A stretch of 54,976 bases of DNA, taken from NCBI RefSeq assembly GCF_902859695.1, contig NZ_CADIJL010000037.1, positions 1 through 54,976 of the forward strand, given 5' to 3'. Positions 47,224 through 54,976 of the stretch are shown one piece after another. Origin of the DNA: Achromobacter ruhlandii (GTDB lineage Bacteria > Pseudomonadota > Gammaproteobacteria > Burkholderiales > Burkholderiaceae_B). Position 1 is the stretch's first letter; every line of letters starts with the position of its first letter. Position numbers and translations under genes: made by a program. Under the pieces are notes generated by a model, which ran no database searches, had not been told where the DNA came from, and was given only the letters and a program-made list of their open reading frames with translations.

Positions 47224-48840
47224 TCAGAAACTGGCGCGGACGCTGAAGTTCAGTCGGGGATCGTGTTTCTTGGTGTTGGGGCCGTCCTTGAGCGGATAGC
47301 CCCAGTCCAGCGAGCCGGACAGCCAGTCCAGCACCTGCAGGCGCGTGCCCAGGCCGACGCTGGCCAGCGAGTAGCTGGCATCCTGTTCGGGCAGCGGATC
47401 GCGCAGGCGCAGCGTGGCCGCATCGGCGAAGGCATAGAAGCGCCACTCGTTGACGTTGCTGCCGAGCCAGCGCGCCAGCGACGGCGTGCGCCACTCGACC
47501 GACCCCAGGAAGCCATCGTCGCCGGTGCGCTCGGCGGCCAGGTAGCCGCGCACGCTGGTGCTGCCGCCGGCGGAGAATTGCTCGTTCGAGACCAGCGCGC
47601 CCGAGGCCAGCTGGAAGCCGGCGCGCAGGCCCAGTTGCCAGTCGCCGAACAGGTTCTGCGTATGGGTGCCGTCGCCGCGCAGCAGCGCGAAGCTGGGGCT
47701 GGCGCGATAGCGCTTGTCGTCGAATTCCTTCCAGTCGCTGCCCAGGCCGAAGAACGAACGGCTGGCGCCGACGATCGACAGGCCGACGCTGCTCTGCGAC
47801 GACTCGGAATAGCGGTAGCCGTTGTACGAGAAGGTGAACGGCACGTACTTGAGCGGGATCAGGTCTTCATTGCCGCCAAAGCGCGTGGTCTCGTCGAACT
47901 TCTTGTAGTCCAGGCCGACCGACAGCGAGTTGTACCAATCGCCCTGCGGCGCCAGGGTGTAGATGGCGCTCATGCCGAATGAATAGCCCTTGCCCAGCAC
48001 ATTGGTGCCGCCGATGGTGGCCACGTTGCTGTCGCTCTTGTAGCCGGTGAACTGCAGGCTCCATTGCTTGTCCAGCGGCATCGAGTAGGAGCCGGACCAG
48101 ACCTTGGCGTTGTCGGTTTCCTGCGGCGCGGTGAAGAACGTCAGGCTGACCGAATGGCCCAGCTGCCACAGGTTGTCGTAGCCCAGCGACGCCGTGCTGC
48201 GCAGGCGCGTGGTGTCGGCGCTGTAGTCGTTGTTCAGGCCCAGGCTGGCGTGCCACGGGTTCTTGTCCTCGACCTTGAGGTCGACGTCCATGGTGCCGGG
48301 GATGCGGCCTTCCTTGACCAGCGGCACCACCTGGCGGCTGGCGCCCTTGTTCAGGCCGGTCAGCTCGGCCTGCGCCTGGTTGAAGTTGGGCACCTCGCCC
48401 TCCTTCAGCGCCGGCACCTCGTCGCGGATGGCCAGCGGCGAATAGTGTTTCGCGCCCACCACGCGCACGCGGCCGACCTTGGTCTCGGCGACCTGCAGGA
48501 ACACGATGCCGTCGGCCACCTGCTGCTCGGGCAGGTCGACGTACACGGACTGGTAGCCGCGTTCCTGGTAGACGGCCTGCAAGGCTTCGCGCGCGGCCTC
48601 GATGTCGGCCAGCGTGCGGTCCGGCCCCAGGTAGGGATAGACGGCCTTCTCGATGTCGCGCGCCTCCAGCACGGTGTTGCCGCGCACGATGTATTCGTTG
48701 ATGTTGACGCGGCGCGCCTCCTGCGCGGCCGGCGCCGGCTGCGCCCCGGCCACGCTCGCGGCCAGCGCCAGCGCCGCCGCCACCGGCGCGCCGCGCATCA
48801 TGGCGCGCAGCGCGCCGCCCCTGCTCTCGAAATCATGCAT
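47224..48840 (-). CDS. two-partner secretion outer-membrane transporter (TpsB/ShlB/FhaC family)
   Basis: 538 residues. Signal peptide ends near VAGAQP. POTRA domains cover about residues 42-210 (RRVNINEYIVRGNTVLEARDIEKAVYPYLGP, then VGRVRVVGAKHYSPLAIRD). The C-terminal 16-strand barrel carries the L6-tip motif FSAGGSTSVRGYLA at about residues 430-445, with the conserved VRGY Arg, and ends in Phe (FSVRASF). It secretes the adjacent haemagglutinin-like protein through the outer membrane. The start at 48840 (MHDFESRGG) is inferred from the signal peptide; an upstream ATG at 48912 gives an implausible extension. It lies 319 bases after the exoprotein gene, with hairpins in between. Confidence 0.92.
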   Translation of the reverse strand: MHDFESRGGALRAMMRGAPVAAALALAASVAGAQPAPAAQEARRVNINEYIVRGNTVLEARDIEKAVYPYLGPDRTLADIEAAREALQAVYQERGYQSVYVDLPEQQVADGIVFLQVAETKVGRVRVVGAKHYSPLAIRDEVPALKEGEVPNFNQAQAELTGLNKGASRQVVPLVKEGRIPGTMDVDLKVEDKNPWHASLGLNNDYSADTTRLRSTASLGYDNLWQLGHSVSLTFFTAPQETDNAKVWSGSYSMPLDKQWSLQFTGYKSDSNVATIGGTNVLGKGYSFGMSAIYTLAPQGDWYNSLSVGLDYKKFDETTRFGGNEDLIPLKYVPFTFSYNGYRYSESSQSSVGLSIVGASRSFFGLGSDWKEFDDKRYRASPSFALLRGDGTHTQNLFGDWQLGLRAGFQLASGALVSNEQFSAGGSTSVRGYLAAERTGDDGFLGSVEWRTPSLARWLGSNVNEWRFYAFADAATLRLRDPLPEQDASYSLASVGLGTRLQVLDWLSGSLDWGYPLKDGPNTKKHDPRLNFSVRASF

Positions 48841-49053
48841 AGCGATGCACTCAGTTCCTTGTGTGATAGCCGGTCTGGCACCGGCCGCTACCGTGCAGCG
48901 CGCTTGCGACAATCCCGTTACGGTTTTCTGCCCGCATACCCGCGTCTACAGCTTCTGCTTGTTACTAGACGTTCCCGGGCGGCGCGGACTGCGCGTTGTA
49001 AGAAAAATTTCATGAAACAGCGCGGACCCGGGGAGAAGCCGCGCGGAAAAGCA

Positions 49054-49081
49054 TCAGGGCCCGGTTTTCGCCGGGCCCTGA
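49054..49081 (-). terminator. strong hairpin with short T-run downstream of the TpsA gene
   Basis: An 11-base perfect stem (49054-49064 pairs with 49071-49081, loop TTTTCG) is followed on the minus strand by TTTT within seven bases (complement of AAAA at 49047-49050). It would reduce or stop transcription from the exoprotein gene into the transporter gene. Confidence 0.65.
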
Positions 49082-49119
49082 GCCGCTTTTCACGCGCCAT
49101 GTTCATGACGATGGCATGA

Positions 49120-49148
49120 CAGGCGGCCGGCTTTTTGCCGACCGCCTG
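49120..49148 (-). repeat. second hairpin just past the TpsA stop
   Basis: A 12-base inverted repeat (49120-49131 and 49137-49148) with a single G-T type mismatch encloses a loop of five Ts (plus strand). It begins 11 bases after the exoprotein stop. No T-run follows on the minus strand. Together with the next hairpin it makes a tandem 3' structure. Confidence 0.55.
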
Positions 49149-49159
49149 CAACTCCGGCG

Positions 49160-52100
49160 TCAACCGCCGCTATCCACGCCCTGCACCTGCACCACGCCGT
49201 CGGGACGGTAGGACGGCGTGGCCGCGCGCGGTTGCGGCACGGCGCCGGCGCCGGCCAGCGGTTCCTCGCCATAGCCCAGGATCTGCACGCTGATGACGGA
49301 CGGCTGGTTCTGCCGCGCCTGCTGGCGCGCGCGCTGCGCCGAATCCTCGGCCGCGCCGGACGCGGCCGAGGAGGCCGCGCTGGCCGAGGCCAGCGCGCCG
49401 GTGTTGACCACCGCCGTCACCGGGATGCCCTTGCTGTCGCCCTGCACCTGGATGTTGGCCGCGTTGACCACATGCAGCGCCGCGACGTTGACGTTGCCCG
49501 ACACCCGGATGCCGGCCTCGCCCGCGTCGATGGTGCCCAGCGGCGCGATCAGGTCGACGTCGCCCGCCGGCACTTCGGCGATCGGCGCCAGCGTGGCGAT
49601 GCCGGCGCCGGTGGACGGCGCCGTCGGCGCCAGCGTGACGTTGCCCAGGGCATCGTAGACGCGCTTGGGCGCCGTGTAGACCACCGTGGTCTTGGCGCCG
49701 CGGCCGGCGTTGATGTCGCCCTCGGCCGACCAGGCCTGGATGTGGCCGCCGAAGGTGGTCATGATGCGGCTCTGGCCCAGCAGCACGCTGCCCAGCGCGT
49801 ACAGCTGGATGTCGCCCTGGCCCTGCGTCACCACGCCCGCCGTCGCCGGCGGCGCCGCGCCTTCGATGCCCAGCACCTGCTGGCCGCCCGGCGTCAGCAC
49901 CTGGATGTTGCCGCCGAACTGCGTGCGCAGGCCGGCGCCGCCATACATGGTGAAGTCGCCCTGGTACAGGCGCTGCGCGCCTTCGGCGTCGGTCTGCGGG
50001 AACAGCGCCGCGATGGCGCGGCGGCCGCGCAGATAGCTGCCGGTGCGCGGGCCGCCCTGCTCGTTGTACTCGCGGCCGCCCTTGCGCAATTCGGCGAAGT
50101 ACAGCTGGCGCGCGTAGAGGCCCTGCTGCGCGGGCGCCAGCGCGTCCAGCGCGGCGCGCGCGCCGTCCTCGCCGCCGTCGTAGCCATGATGCAGGCGCAG
50201 CCAGTTGACCAGGTGCAGCTCGCTTTCCTGGCGATAGTCCTGCATCAGGTCGCGGCGCTTGCGCGCCGGATCGGCCGCCGCCTCGGCATCCAGCATGCCC
50301 TGGCGGCGCGCCAGTTCGGCCGCCGCGCCCGACTCGTCGCCCTGGTAGCCGTACGCCTGGCGCAGCCAGCCGGCCAGCGACAGCTCGCCGGCATAGGATT
50401 GCGCCACGCGATCGGGATTGGCGCCCAGGGTCTGGCCCGCGGCCAGCGCGCGCGCCGGGTCCAGGTAGCGCGCCAGCAGGCCGGCGTAGTCCGGGCCCTG
50501 CGGCCCGACGCCCGCCAGCACCGCGATGCTGGCGCCGGGGCGCGCGTCGCCGCGCACGATGGCGCCCAGGCTGACCACGCTGGCCACATCGTCCTGGCGG
50601 ATGTTGCGGCCGGCCTGCACCAACAGCGTGCCGGGGCCGGCCACCTTCAGGTCGGCCTGCACGATGTCGCGCCCGGCGATCACCTGCGACAGGTCGTTGG
50701 CATTGCTGTGCAGGCCCAGCGCGCTCATCCCGAGGATGTCGCGCCCCGCCCGCACCGAGACCGGCAGCGCGGCCTCGTACCAGGTCAGCACGGTACGCGG
50801 CCGCCCCTGCAAGGTATCCGTCATGATCCGCGTCTCGGCGCCGGCGCGCAGGCCGGCGATATCGCCATTCACGGCATGGAAACGCGCCACTCCCGTTCCG
50901 CCTTCGCGCGGCGACGCATCCAATGGCGTATTGGGACCGAACGTGAAGAGCGGCTTGGGCGAGTTCGGCCATACCTTGTTGCCCTCGACCGAGACATTGA
51001 AGATGGTCTGGTCGTTGTTCTCGCCCGCATTGCTGGCCATGAAGCCGGGACGCCACGGCGTCGGCAGCGGCGTGTCCGCCCCCGACATCGACACCGCATG
51101 CGCGCCCGCGGCGAAGATCGAGCCGCCGGCCAGCATCGACAAGGCACCGCTGGGCGATGGCGCCAGCAACAGCACGTGATTGACGTTTTCCGCCTCGCGC
51201 GTGGTGGCGGCCAGGATGATATTGCCGCCGGCCGCCGTCACGCCCAGCTTGGACGGGTAGAGGTAGCTCATCTGCCGCTGCGCGCCGGCCCGGGTCGTGT
51301 CATCGGTCTGCAGGTCCGTGCCCGGCTTGAAGGTATTGTTGGTGGTCAGCGGCGTCAGGTTGCCGCCCGCCGAGAACAGGTCGATGGCCGTGGCCGGCGT
51401 CCACAACGTGAACCAGCTTTCGGCGCCGCCGCCCTTGGACAGGCTGCCCTGGGTGTAAGGGCTGGTATTGATCTGGCGCACGCGGCCGGGATCCGGCGCG
51501 TCGGCCAGCACCAGGTCGCCGCGCGTATCCAGCGAGGCCACCGCATCGCCCAGCAGCAGGCGCGGCCCGCCCATGGGCTTGCCGCCGCCCACCGCGGACA
51601 TATCGGGCGCGCGTAGCTGAGCGCCGTCGCCATAGAACAGCGAGATGCCGCCGACGCGGCCCGCCGTCAGGGTCAGTTGCCCGCGCAGATTGACCAGCAG
51701 CCCGTTCAGATCGACATCCTCGAAGTTGCCGGCATAGCCGGTGCCCGTGCCAGCGCTGCCGTCGGTCTGCTGCATCGCGCGCAGATTGGGGTTGTAGGCG
51801 CCGCCGATGCGCAGATCCATGTCGCCGCCGCCCGTCAACACCAGGTCGCCATCGACTACCCGGCCGGTGCCGGCCACCACCGCCACCAGGGCCTGCGAAC
51901 GGCCGGATGCCAGATTGTTGTTGAGCAGCGCGTCGCCGCGCGCATCGCGCACGCCCGCATCGCGTCCGGCGCTGATGCTGAGATTGCCGCCGCCCAGGGT
52001 GCCGAAGCCGGTGAAACCCACGACCCGGGGCTGCTGGCTGTTGGTCGAGGCATTGGCCGCGTAAGTGCCGAAATTGATCCACCAGCTCGACGCGATGTCG

Positions 52101-54976
52101 TTCACGCCCGGCATGCCCACGCTGCCCTGGCGCCACAGCCAGTTGCTGAGCGCGGCGCTGGGGTATTTGGTGTATTCGACATCCTGAGTGCCATAGCGCT
52201 GGGCGTTCATGGAATTCGCGCTCCATGCATCGCCGTAGATGTCACGCCCCGCCGCCACGGTCAGGTTGCCGCCCTGGTCCGGGTACCAGGCGCGATAGGC
52301 GGCCAGCGCCGCGTCGTACTTGCCGTCGTGCTGGATGGTGCCCAGCACGGCGTCATCGTCGGTCGTGCCGCGCGGCAGGTTGAAGCGGCCGTCCAGCGGC
52401 GCCCCCAGCGACGACGGCGCGCCGGCCGTGTACACGCCGTACACCGACGCCATGCCGACGTCGCGACCGGCCAGCAGCGACAGGTCGCCGGTGCCGGTGC
52501 GCAGCACGCTGAACAGCGGCGCGCGGTCGCCGTAGCGGTAATCGCGCTTCACGGTGGTCTCGGTGTGGCCGCCGCCTGCGCAATAGCTGACGTCGAAGCA
52601 CACCTCGTTCTCATCCATGAACCATTCCTGCGCCAGCTTCCTGACCGAATAGCCGACGTAGGCCGGGTCGCCGAAGTACAGCAGCGCCCCCTCCAGCGTC
52701 AGCGTGCGCGAAGCCGCCTCGCAGTATCCCGTGCCGTTGCAGAAGTCGTCCTCGCTCATGTAGAAGCTTTCGGCAATGGGCTTGGGCGAGGTTCCCAGCA
52801 GGGACTGGTCCAGTCCCAACTCGTCGATGGCGGTCTGCGTCAGCCCGCGGTCGCCGATGAATACGCTGGTGATGGTCTTGGTGCCAAAGCCCAGCCGGCC
52901 GTAATGCGTGTCGGCCAGGATGATGTCGCCCTGCCCGTCCGGCCGGCGCGCCGCCATGTCGGCCGCCGTCAGGTCCGCGCCCGCCACCGCCATCAGGCTC
53001 CAGGCGCTGGCGCCTTCGCCCAGCATCGGCGCCAGCGCCCAGTTGCGGCCCTGCCGGCCATCCGGCCCGACCGGCCGCAGGTTGATGGGTTGATGGCCCG
53101 GCAGTTCGATGAAAGTCTGCGACGGGATCAAAGAACCGCGCGCCAGGTCCAGGCGCGCGCTGGCCTTGAGCGCCGCCGGCAGCGGCACGCCCTTGGGCCA
53201 GGTGAAGGCCTGCAGCGCCGCCTCGTTGCGCAGCGTGAAGCCCACGCCCAGGCGGGCGCCCGCGCCCAGCGTCAGCGCCTCCTGCAGCACCGTGCCGGCG
53301 CGCAGCACGCGGCCGTCGGCCAGCGTCAGGTCGCCGGTCAGCACCAGGCCGGCGGGCAGCGCCAGCGGGCCGTTCAGCGTCGCCGCCATCGGCAGCACGG
53401 TGCCGGCCGGCAGCGTGGCGGCCTGCGCCGGCAGATCGTAATTGAGCGCCCGGCCGGCCGGGAAGATGGTGCCCGTTTCCAGTTGGACGCCATCGATGGG
53501 CACCACCAGGTCTTCGCCGAACGGCGTCTGGCCATTGTCCAGGAAACGCCCTTCGACCAGCTTCCAGCCGCTGTCGTCGAGGGTCTCGGGCGGCGGCGCG
53601 AAACCGTCGTTGATGCTGCCGTGGATGGCCAGGTCGCCGCCGGCGCGCAGCACCAGCTTGCCGGGCTCGCCGTAGCCGCGCAGCGCGGCCACCGCGCGGT
53701 TGGCGTTGGGGCCGTAGCGGTAATTCGACAGGTCGATGTCGCCCGATACCGTCAGATTGCCATCGGGCGTGGCGCTGACGATCTCGACGCCGGGCCGCAG
53801 GTGATACGGGCCCAGCGCCGCCAGCCGGGCGGTCAGCTCGCCATTGCCGAGCGCGGCGTTCATGAAGGCCACGCTCTCGGCGTCGATGCCGTCCAGGTAG
53901 GCCTGCGTGATCAGCTGCGGCGTCTTGCCGCTGACGTCGGGTTTGGGCGCCAGCGGCGCATCGTCATAGCGGCGGAAGGCGTTCACCGCGACCGTCTTGG
54001 CGCCCAGGATCTGCGGCGTGCCCGTGACGCGGATGGCCACGTCGTTGGCGCCGTCGCCGGAGCCGGCAATGGCGCCGCGCTCGCCGCCGCCGCCCAGGCG
54101 GCGCGCATTCAGGTCGAGCGTGCCGAGCTGGCGGCCGGCCAGGCGGCTCGGGTCGTCGGTGCCGGCGCGCAGGTCGAAGCGCGCGCCGGCGTCCAGCGCC
54201 AGCGTGCCGTCGCGCGAGGTCAGTTCGATGATGGCGCGGTTGGCGGCGTCGATCACCTTGCCATAGCTGTCCAGGCGCAGGCGCGCGCCATGCGTGTCCA
54301 GCAGGCCGTTGATGCGCAGGTCGTCGCGCGCCGCCAGACGGATCGCGCCCACCTGCCGGCCGCTGGCGTCGATACGGCCATTGACCGTCAGGCTGCCGCC
54401 ATCGACGCTGATCTCGACCACGCGCGCGCGCACCTCGTCGCCCACCACCAGGTCGCCCTGCTTGAGCTGGAAGCGGCGGGCGCCGGTGACGCCGCCCTGG
54501 TTCAGCCGTTGATTCAGGCCCGCGAAATCCGCCAGCGTCTGCGCGCGCAGCGTGACCTCGGCGCCGTCATAGGGCACGCGCGTGCCGCCGGCATCGTGCT
54601 CGCCGCTGGCCTCGCCGAGAATGACGCCGTCCAGCGCCACGCGGCCGCCGGCCGCGCCCAACGCCACGGCCTGCATGCGGCCGCCGCGCTGGTTGCGCGC
54701 CGACAGGTCGATGACCGACCCGGCGGCCTGGACGATGTTGCCGGCCACGCTGCTCAGTTCGAGATCGCCGCCCCAGCTGTAGCGGACCGCGTCGTAAGCC
54801 GTGAAGGCGCGGCCCGACAGGTCGATGCGCGCGCCGCCCGCCAGGGTGATGTCCTCGTCGGCCTTGACGCTCAGCTTGCCCGACGGCAGCGCCACCGTCG
54901 AATCCAGCGTGACGCGCCGCGCCTTCAGATCGAGCGTGGCGCCCAGCGCGTCACGCGCCGGCGCCGCGGCGCCGGT
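49160..54976 (-). CDS. filamentous haemagglutinin-like exoprotein (TpsA) with DUF3739 region, 5' part outside the window
   Basis: At least 1938 residues; the frame is open to the window edge, so the TPS secretion domain and signal peptide lie beyond it. The visible part is a long repetitive beta-helix made of short strand-turn units (patterns such as GNLTVSGDIDLSNYRYG, GDLVLADAPDPG, GNLTVAAGRDIYGDA). Two cysteine-containing loops (DDFCNGTGYCEAAS and ENEVCFDVSYCAGGG) stand out. The segment around NDIASSWWINFGTYAANA and GRDAGVRDARGDALL is typical of the DUF3739 group of haemagglutinins, a group often associated with VreARI-type cell-surface signalling. It is secreted by the TpsB encoded downstream. 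The C-terminus (about 150 residues) ends VQVQGVDSGG. Confidence 0.92.
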   Translation of the reverse strand, partial: TGAAAPARDALGATLDLKARRVTLDSTVALPSGKLSVKADEDITLAGGARIDLSGRAFTAYDAVRYSWGGDLELSSVAGNIVQAAGSVIDLSARNQRGGRMQAVALGAAGGRVALDGVILGEASGEHDAGGTRVPYDGAEVTLRAQTLADFAGLNQRLNQGGVTGARRFQLKQGDLVVGDEVRARVVEISVDGGSLTVNGRIDASGRQVGAIRLAARDDLRINGLLDTHGARLRLDSYGKVIDAANRAIIELTSRDGTLALDAGARFDLRAGTDDPSRLAGRQLGTLDLNARRLGGGGERGAIAGSGDGANDVAIRVTGTPQILGAKTVAVNAFRRYDDAPLAPKPDVSGKTPQLITQAYLDGIDAESVAFMNAALGNGELTARLAALGPYHLRPGVEIVSATPDGNLTVSGDIDLSNYRYGPNANRAVAALRGYGEPGKLVLRAGGDLAIHGSINDGFAPPPETLDDSGWKLVEGRFLDNGQTPFGEDLVVPIDGVQLETGTIFPAGRALNYDLPAQAATLPAGTVLPMAATLNGPLALPAGLVLTGDLTLADGRVLRAGTVLQEALTLGAGARLGVGFTLRNEAALQAFTWPKGVPLPAALKASARLDLARGSLIPSQTFIELPGHQPINLRPVGPDGRQGRNWALAPMLGEGASAWSLMAVAGADLTAADMAARRPDGQGDIILADTHYGRLGFGTKTITSVFIGDRGLTQTAIDELGLDQSLLGTSPKPIAESFYMSEDDFCNGTGYCEAASRTLTLEGALLYFGDPAYVGYSVRKLAQEWFMDENEVCFDVSYCAGGGHTETTVKRDYRYGDRAPLFSVLRTGTGDLSLLAGRDVGMASVYGVYTAGAPSSLGAPLDGRFNLPRGTTDDDAVLGTIQHDGKYDAALAAYRAWYPDQGGNLTVAAGRDIYGDAWSANSMNAQRYGTQDVEYTKYPSAALSNWLWRQGSVGMPGVNDIASSWWINFGTYAANASTNSQQPRVVGFTGFGTLGGGNLSISAGRDAGVRDARGDALLNNNLASGRSQALVAVVAGTGRVVDGDLVLTGGGDMDLRIGGAYNPNLRAMQQTDGSAGTGTGYAGNFEDVDLNGLLVNLRGQLTLTAGRVGGISLFYGDGAQLRAPDMSAVGGGKPMGGPRLLLGDAVASLDTRGDLVLADAPDPGRVRQINTSPYTQGSLSKGGGAESWFTLWTPATAIDLFSAGGNLTPLTTNNTFKPGTDLQTDDTTRAGAQRQMSYLYPSKLGVTAAGGNIILAATTREAENVNHVLLLAPSPSGALSMLAGGSIFAAGAHAVSMSGADTPLPTPWRPGFMASNAGENNDQTIFNVSVEGNKVWPNSPKPLFTFGPNTPLDASPREGGTGVARFHAVNGDIAGLRAGAETRIMTDTLQGRPRTVLTWYEAALPVSVRAGRDILGMSALGLHSNANDLSQVIAGRDIVQADLKVAGPGTLLVQAGRNIRQDDVASVVSLGAIVRGDARPGASIAVLAGVGPQGPDYAGLLARYLDPARALAAGQTLGANPDRVAQSYAGELSLAGWLRQAYGYQGDESGAAAELARRQGMLDAEAAADPARKRRDLMQDYRQESELHLVNWLRLHHGYDGGEDGARAALDALAPAQQGLYARQLYFAELRKGGREYNEQGGPRTGSYLRGRRAIAALFPQTDAEGAQRLYQGDFTMYGGAGLRTQFGGNIQVLTPGGQQVLGIEGAAPPATAGVVTQGQGDIQLYALGSVLLGQSRIMTTFGGHIQAWSAEGDINAGRGAKTTVVYTAPKRVYDALGNVTLAPTAPSTGAGIATLAPIAEVPAGDVDLIAPLGTIDAGEAGIRVSGNVNVAALHVVNAANIQVQGDSKGIPVTAVVNTGALASASAASSAASGAAEDSAQRARQQARQNQPSVISVQILGYGEEPLAGAGAVPQPRAATPSYRPDGVVQVQGVDSGG

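Larger units (their letters stand above)
48841..49159 (-). other. intergenic region between the TpsA and TpsB genes
   Basis: 319 bases without a gene. It holds two hairpins near the TpsA end (annotated separately) and an AT-rich stretch at about 48998-49018 (AAGAAAAATTTCATGAAAC on the plus strand) in otherwise GC-rich DNA. A separate promoter for the TpsB gene is therefore plausible, although both genes point the same way. Confidence 0.5.

Noticed and set aside
48990..49020. AT-rich stretch read as a Fur or Pho box
   Set aside because: It has no convincing match to either consensus; it is noted only as a possible promoter region.
49232..51616. A 794-codon plus-strand frame inside the haemagglutinin gene
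   Set aside because: Antisense to a clear beta-helix exoprotein; composition is that of a shadow frame.
49160..54976. Degenerate short repeats in the haemagglutinin gene considered as DNA repeats
   Set aside because: They reflect the repeated beta-helix units of the protein, with no exact long DNA repeats seen by eye.

Overview
The window is very GC-rich, densely coded DNA of the kind found in the Alcaligenaceae (Achromobacter/Bordetella type). This assignment rests on gene content and codon use only. It shows no rRNA, tRNA, CRISPR array, insertion sequence or prophage. Most long open frames lying opposite the real genes are antisense shadows produced by codon bias.

Layout. 1-3.03 kb: the 5' end of an unidentified gene, a 60-residue membrane protein, a hemolysin III/TrhA-type membrane protein, and a divergent AraC regulator/TauE-SafE permease pair. 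3.05-5.73 kb (minus): a Rieske oxygenase, a LysE-type exporter and an alpha/beta hydrolase in one tight unit. 5.8-20.17 kb (minus): a biosynthetic operon closed by a good intrinsic terminator. It holds a 4043-residue hybrid synthetase, a 443-residue protein of unknown family (possible non-heme iron oxygenase) and an alpha/beta hydrolase. The synthetase reads formyltransferase - half condensation domain - adenylation (glycine-type pocket) with inserted methyltransferase - PCP - KS - AT (malonyl type) - DH - ER - KR - ACP - reductase.

20.17-20.65 kb is a divergent control region with several TACGTA boxes. Four of them form a nested palindrome with one common centre. 20.65-26.46 kb (plus): thiolase, acyl-CoA ligase and a complete TRAP transporter (P, Q, M). 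A PAS-LuxR regulator faces this operon at 26.48-27.04 kb, followed by a 4'-phosphopantetheinyl transferase that could activate the synthetase carrier domains, then a biosynthetic/degradative thiolase.

29.4-32.4 kb: a DUF4168-type secreted protein, a glutathione S-transferase and a two-gene ABC exporter. 32.6-38.0 kb: a PAS histidine kinase and NarL-type response regulator directly upstream of an NrtA/CynA-type ABC importer and cyanase (cynS). This looks like a cyanate uptake and breakdown operon with its own two-component control. pdxY follows on the other strand.

39.0-54.98 kb (minus) is a two-partner secretion locus. It starts with a giant filamentous haemagglutinin-like exoprotein whose N-terminus lies beyond the window, then its TpsB/FhaC transporter. 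Next come a private energy-transducing set (an ExbB-type protein fused to a periplasmic DUF2341/LamG region, ExbD, TonB), a putative porin, a periplasmic coiled-coil protein, a YbjN protein, a PpiC-type prolyl isomerase, and a compact pair resembling a Xre/ParS antitoxin and a RES-domain toxin.

The most promising possibly undescribed systems are the formyltransferase-initiated Gly/malonate synthetase with its palindromic control region, and the two-partner secretion locus wired to its own TonB/ExbBD machine.
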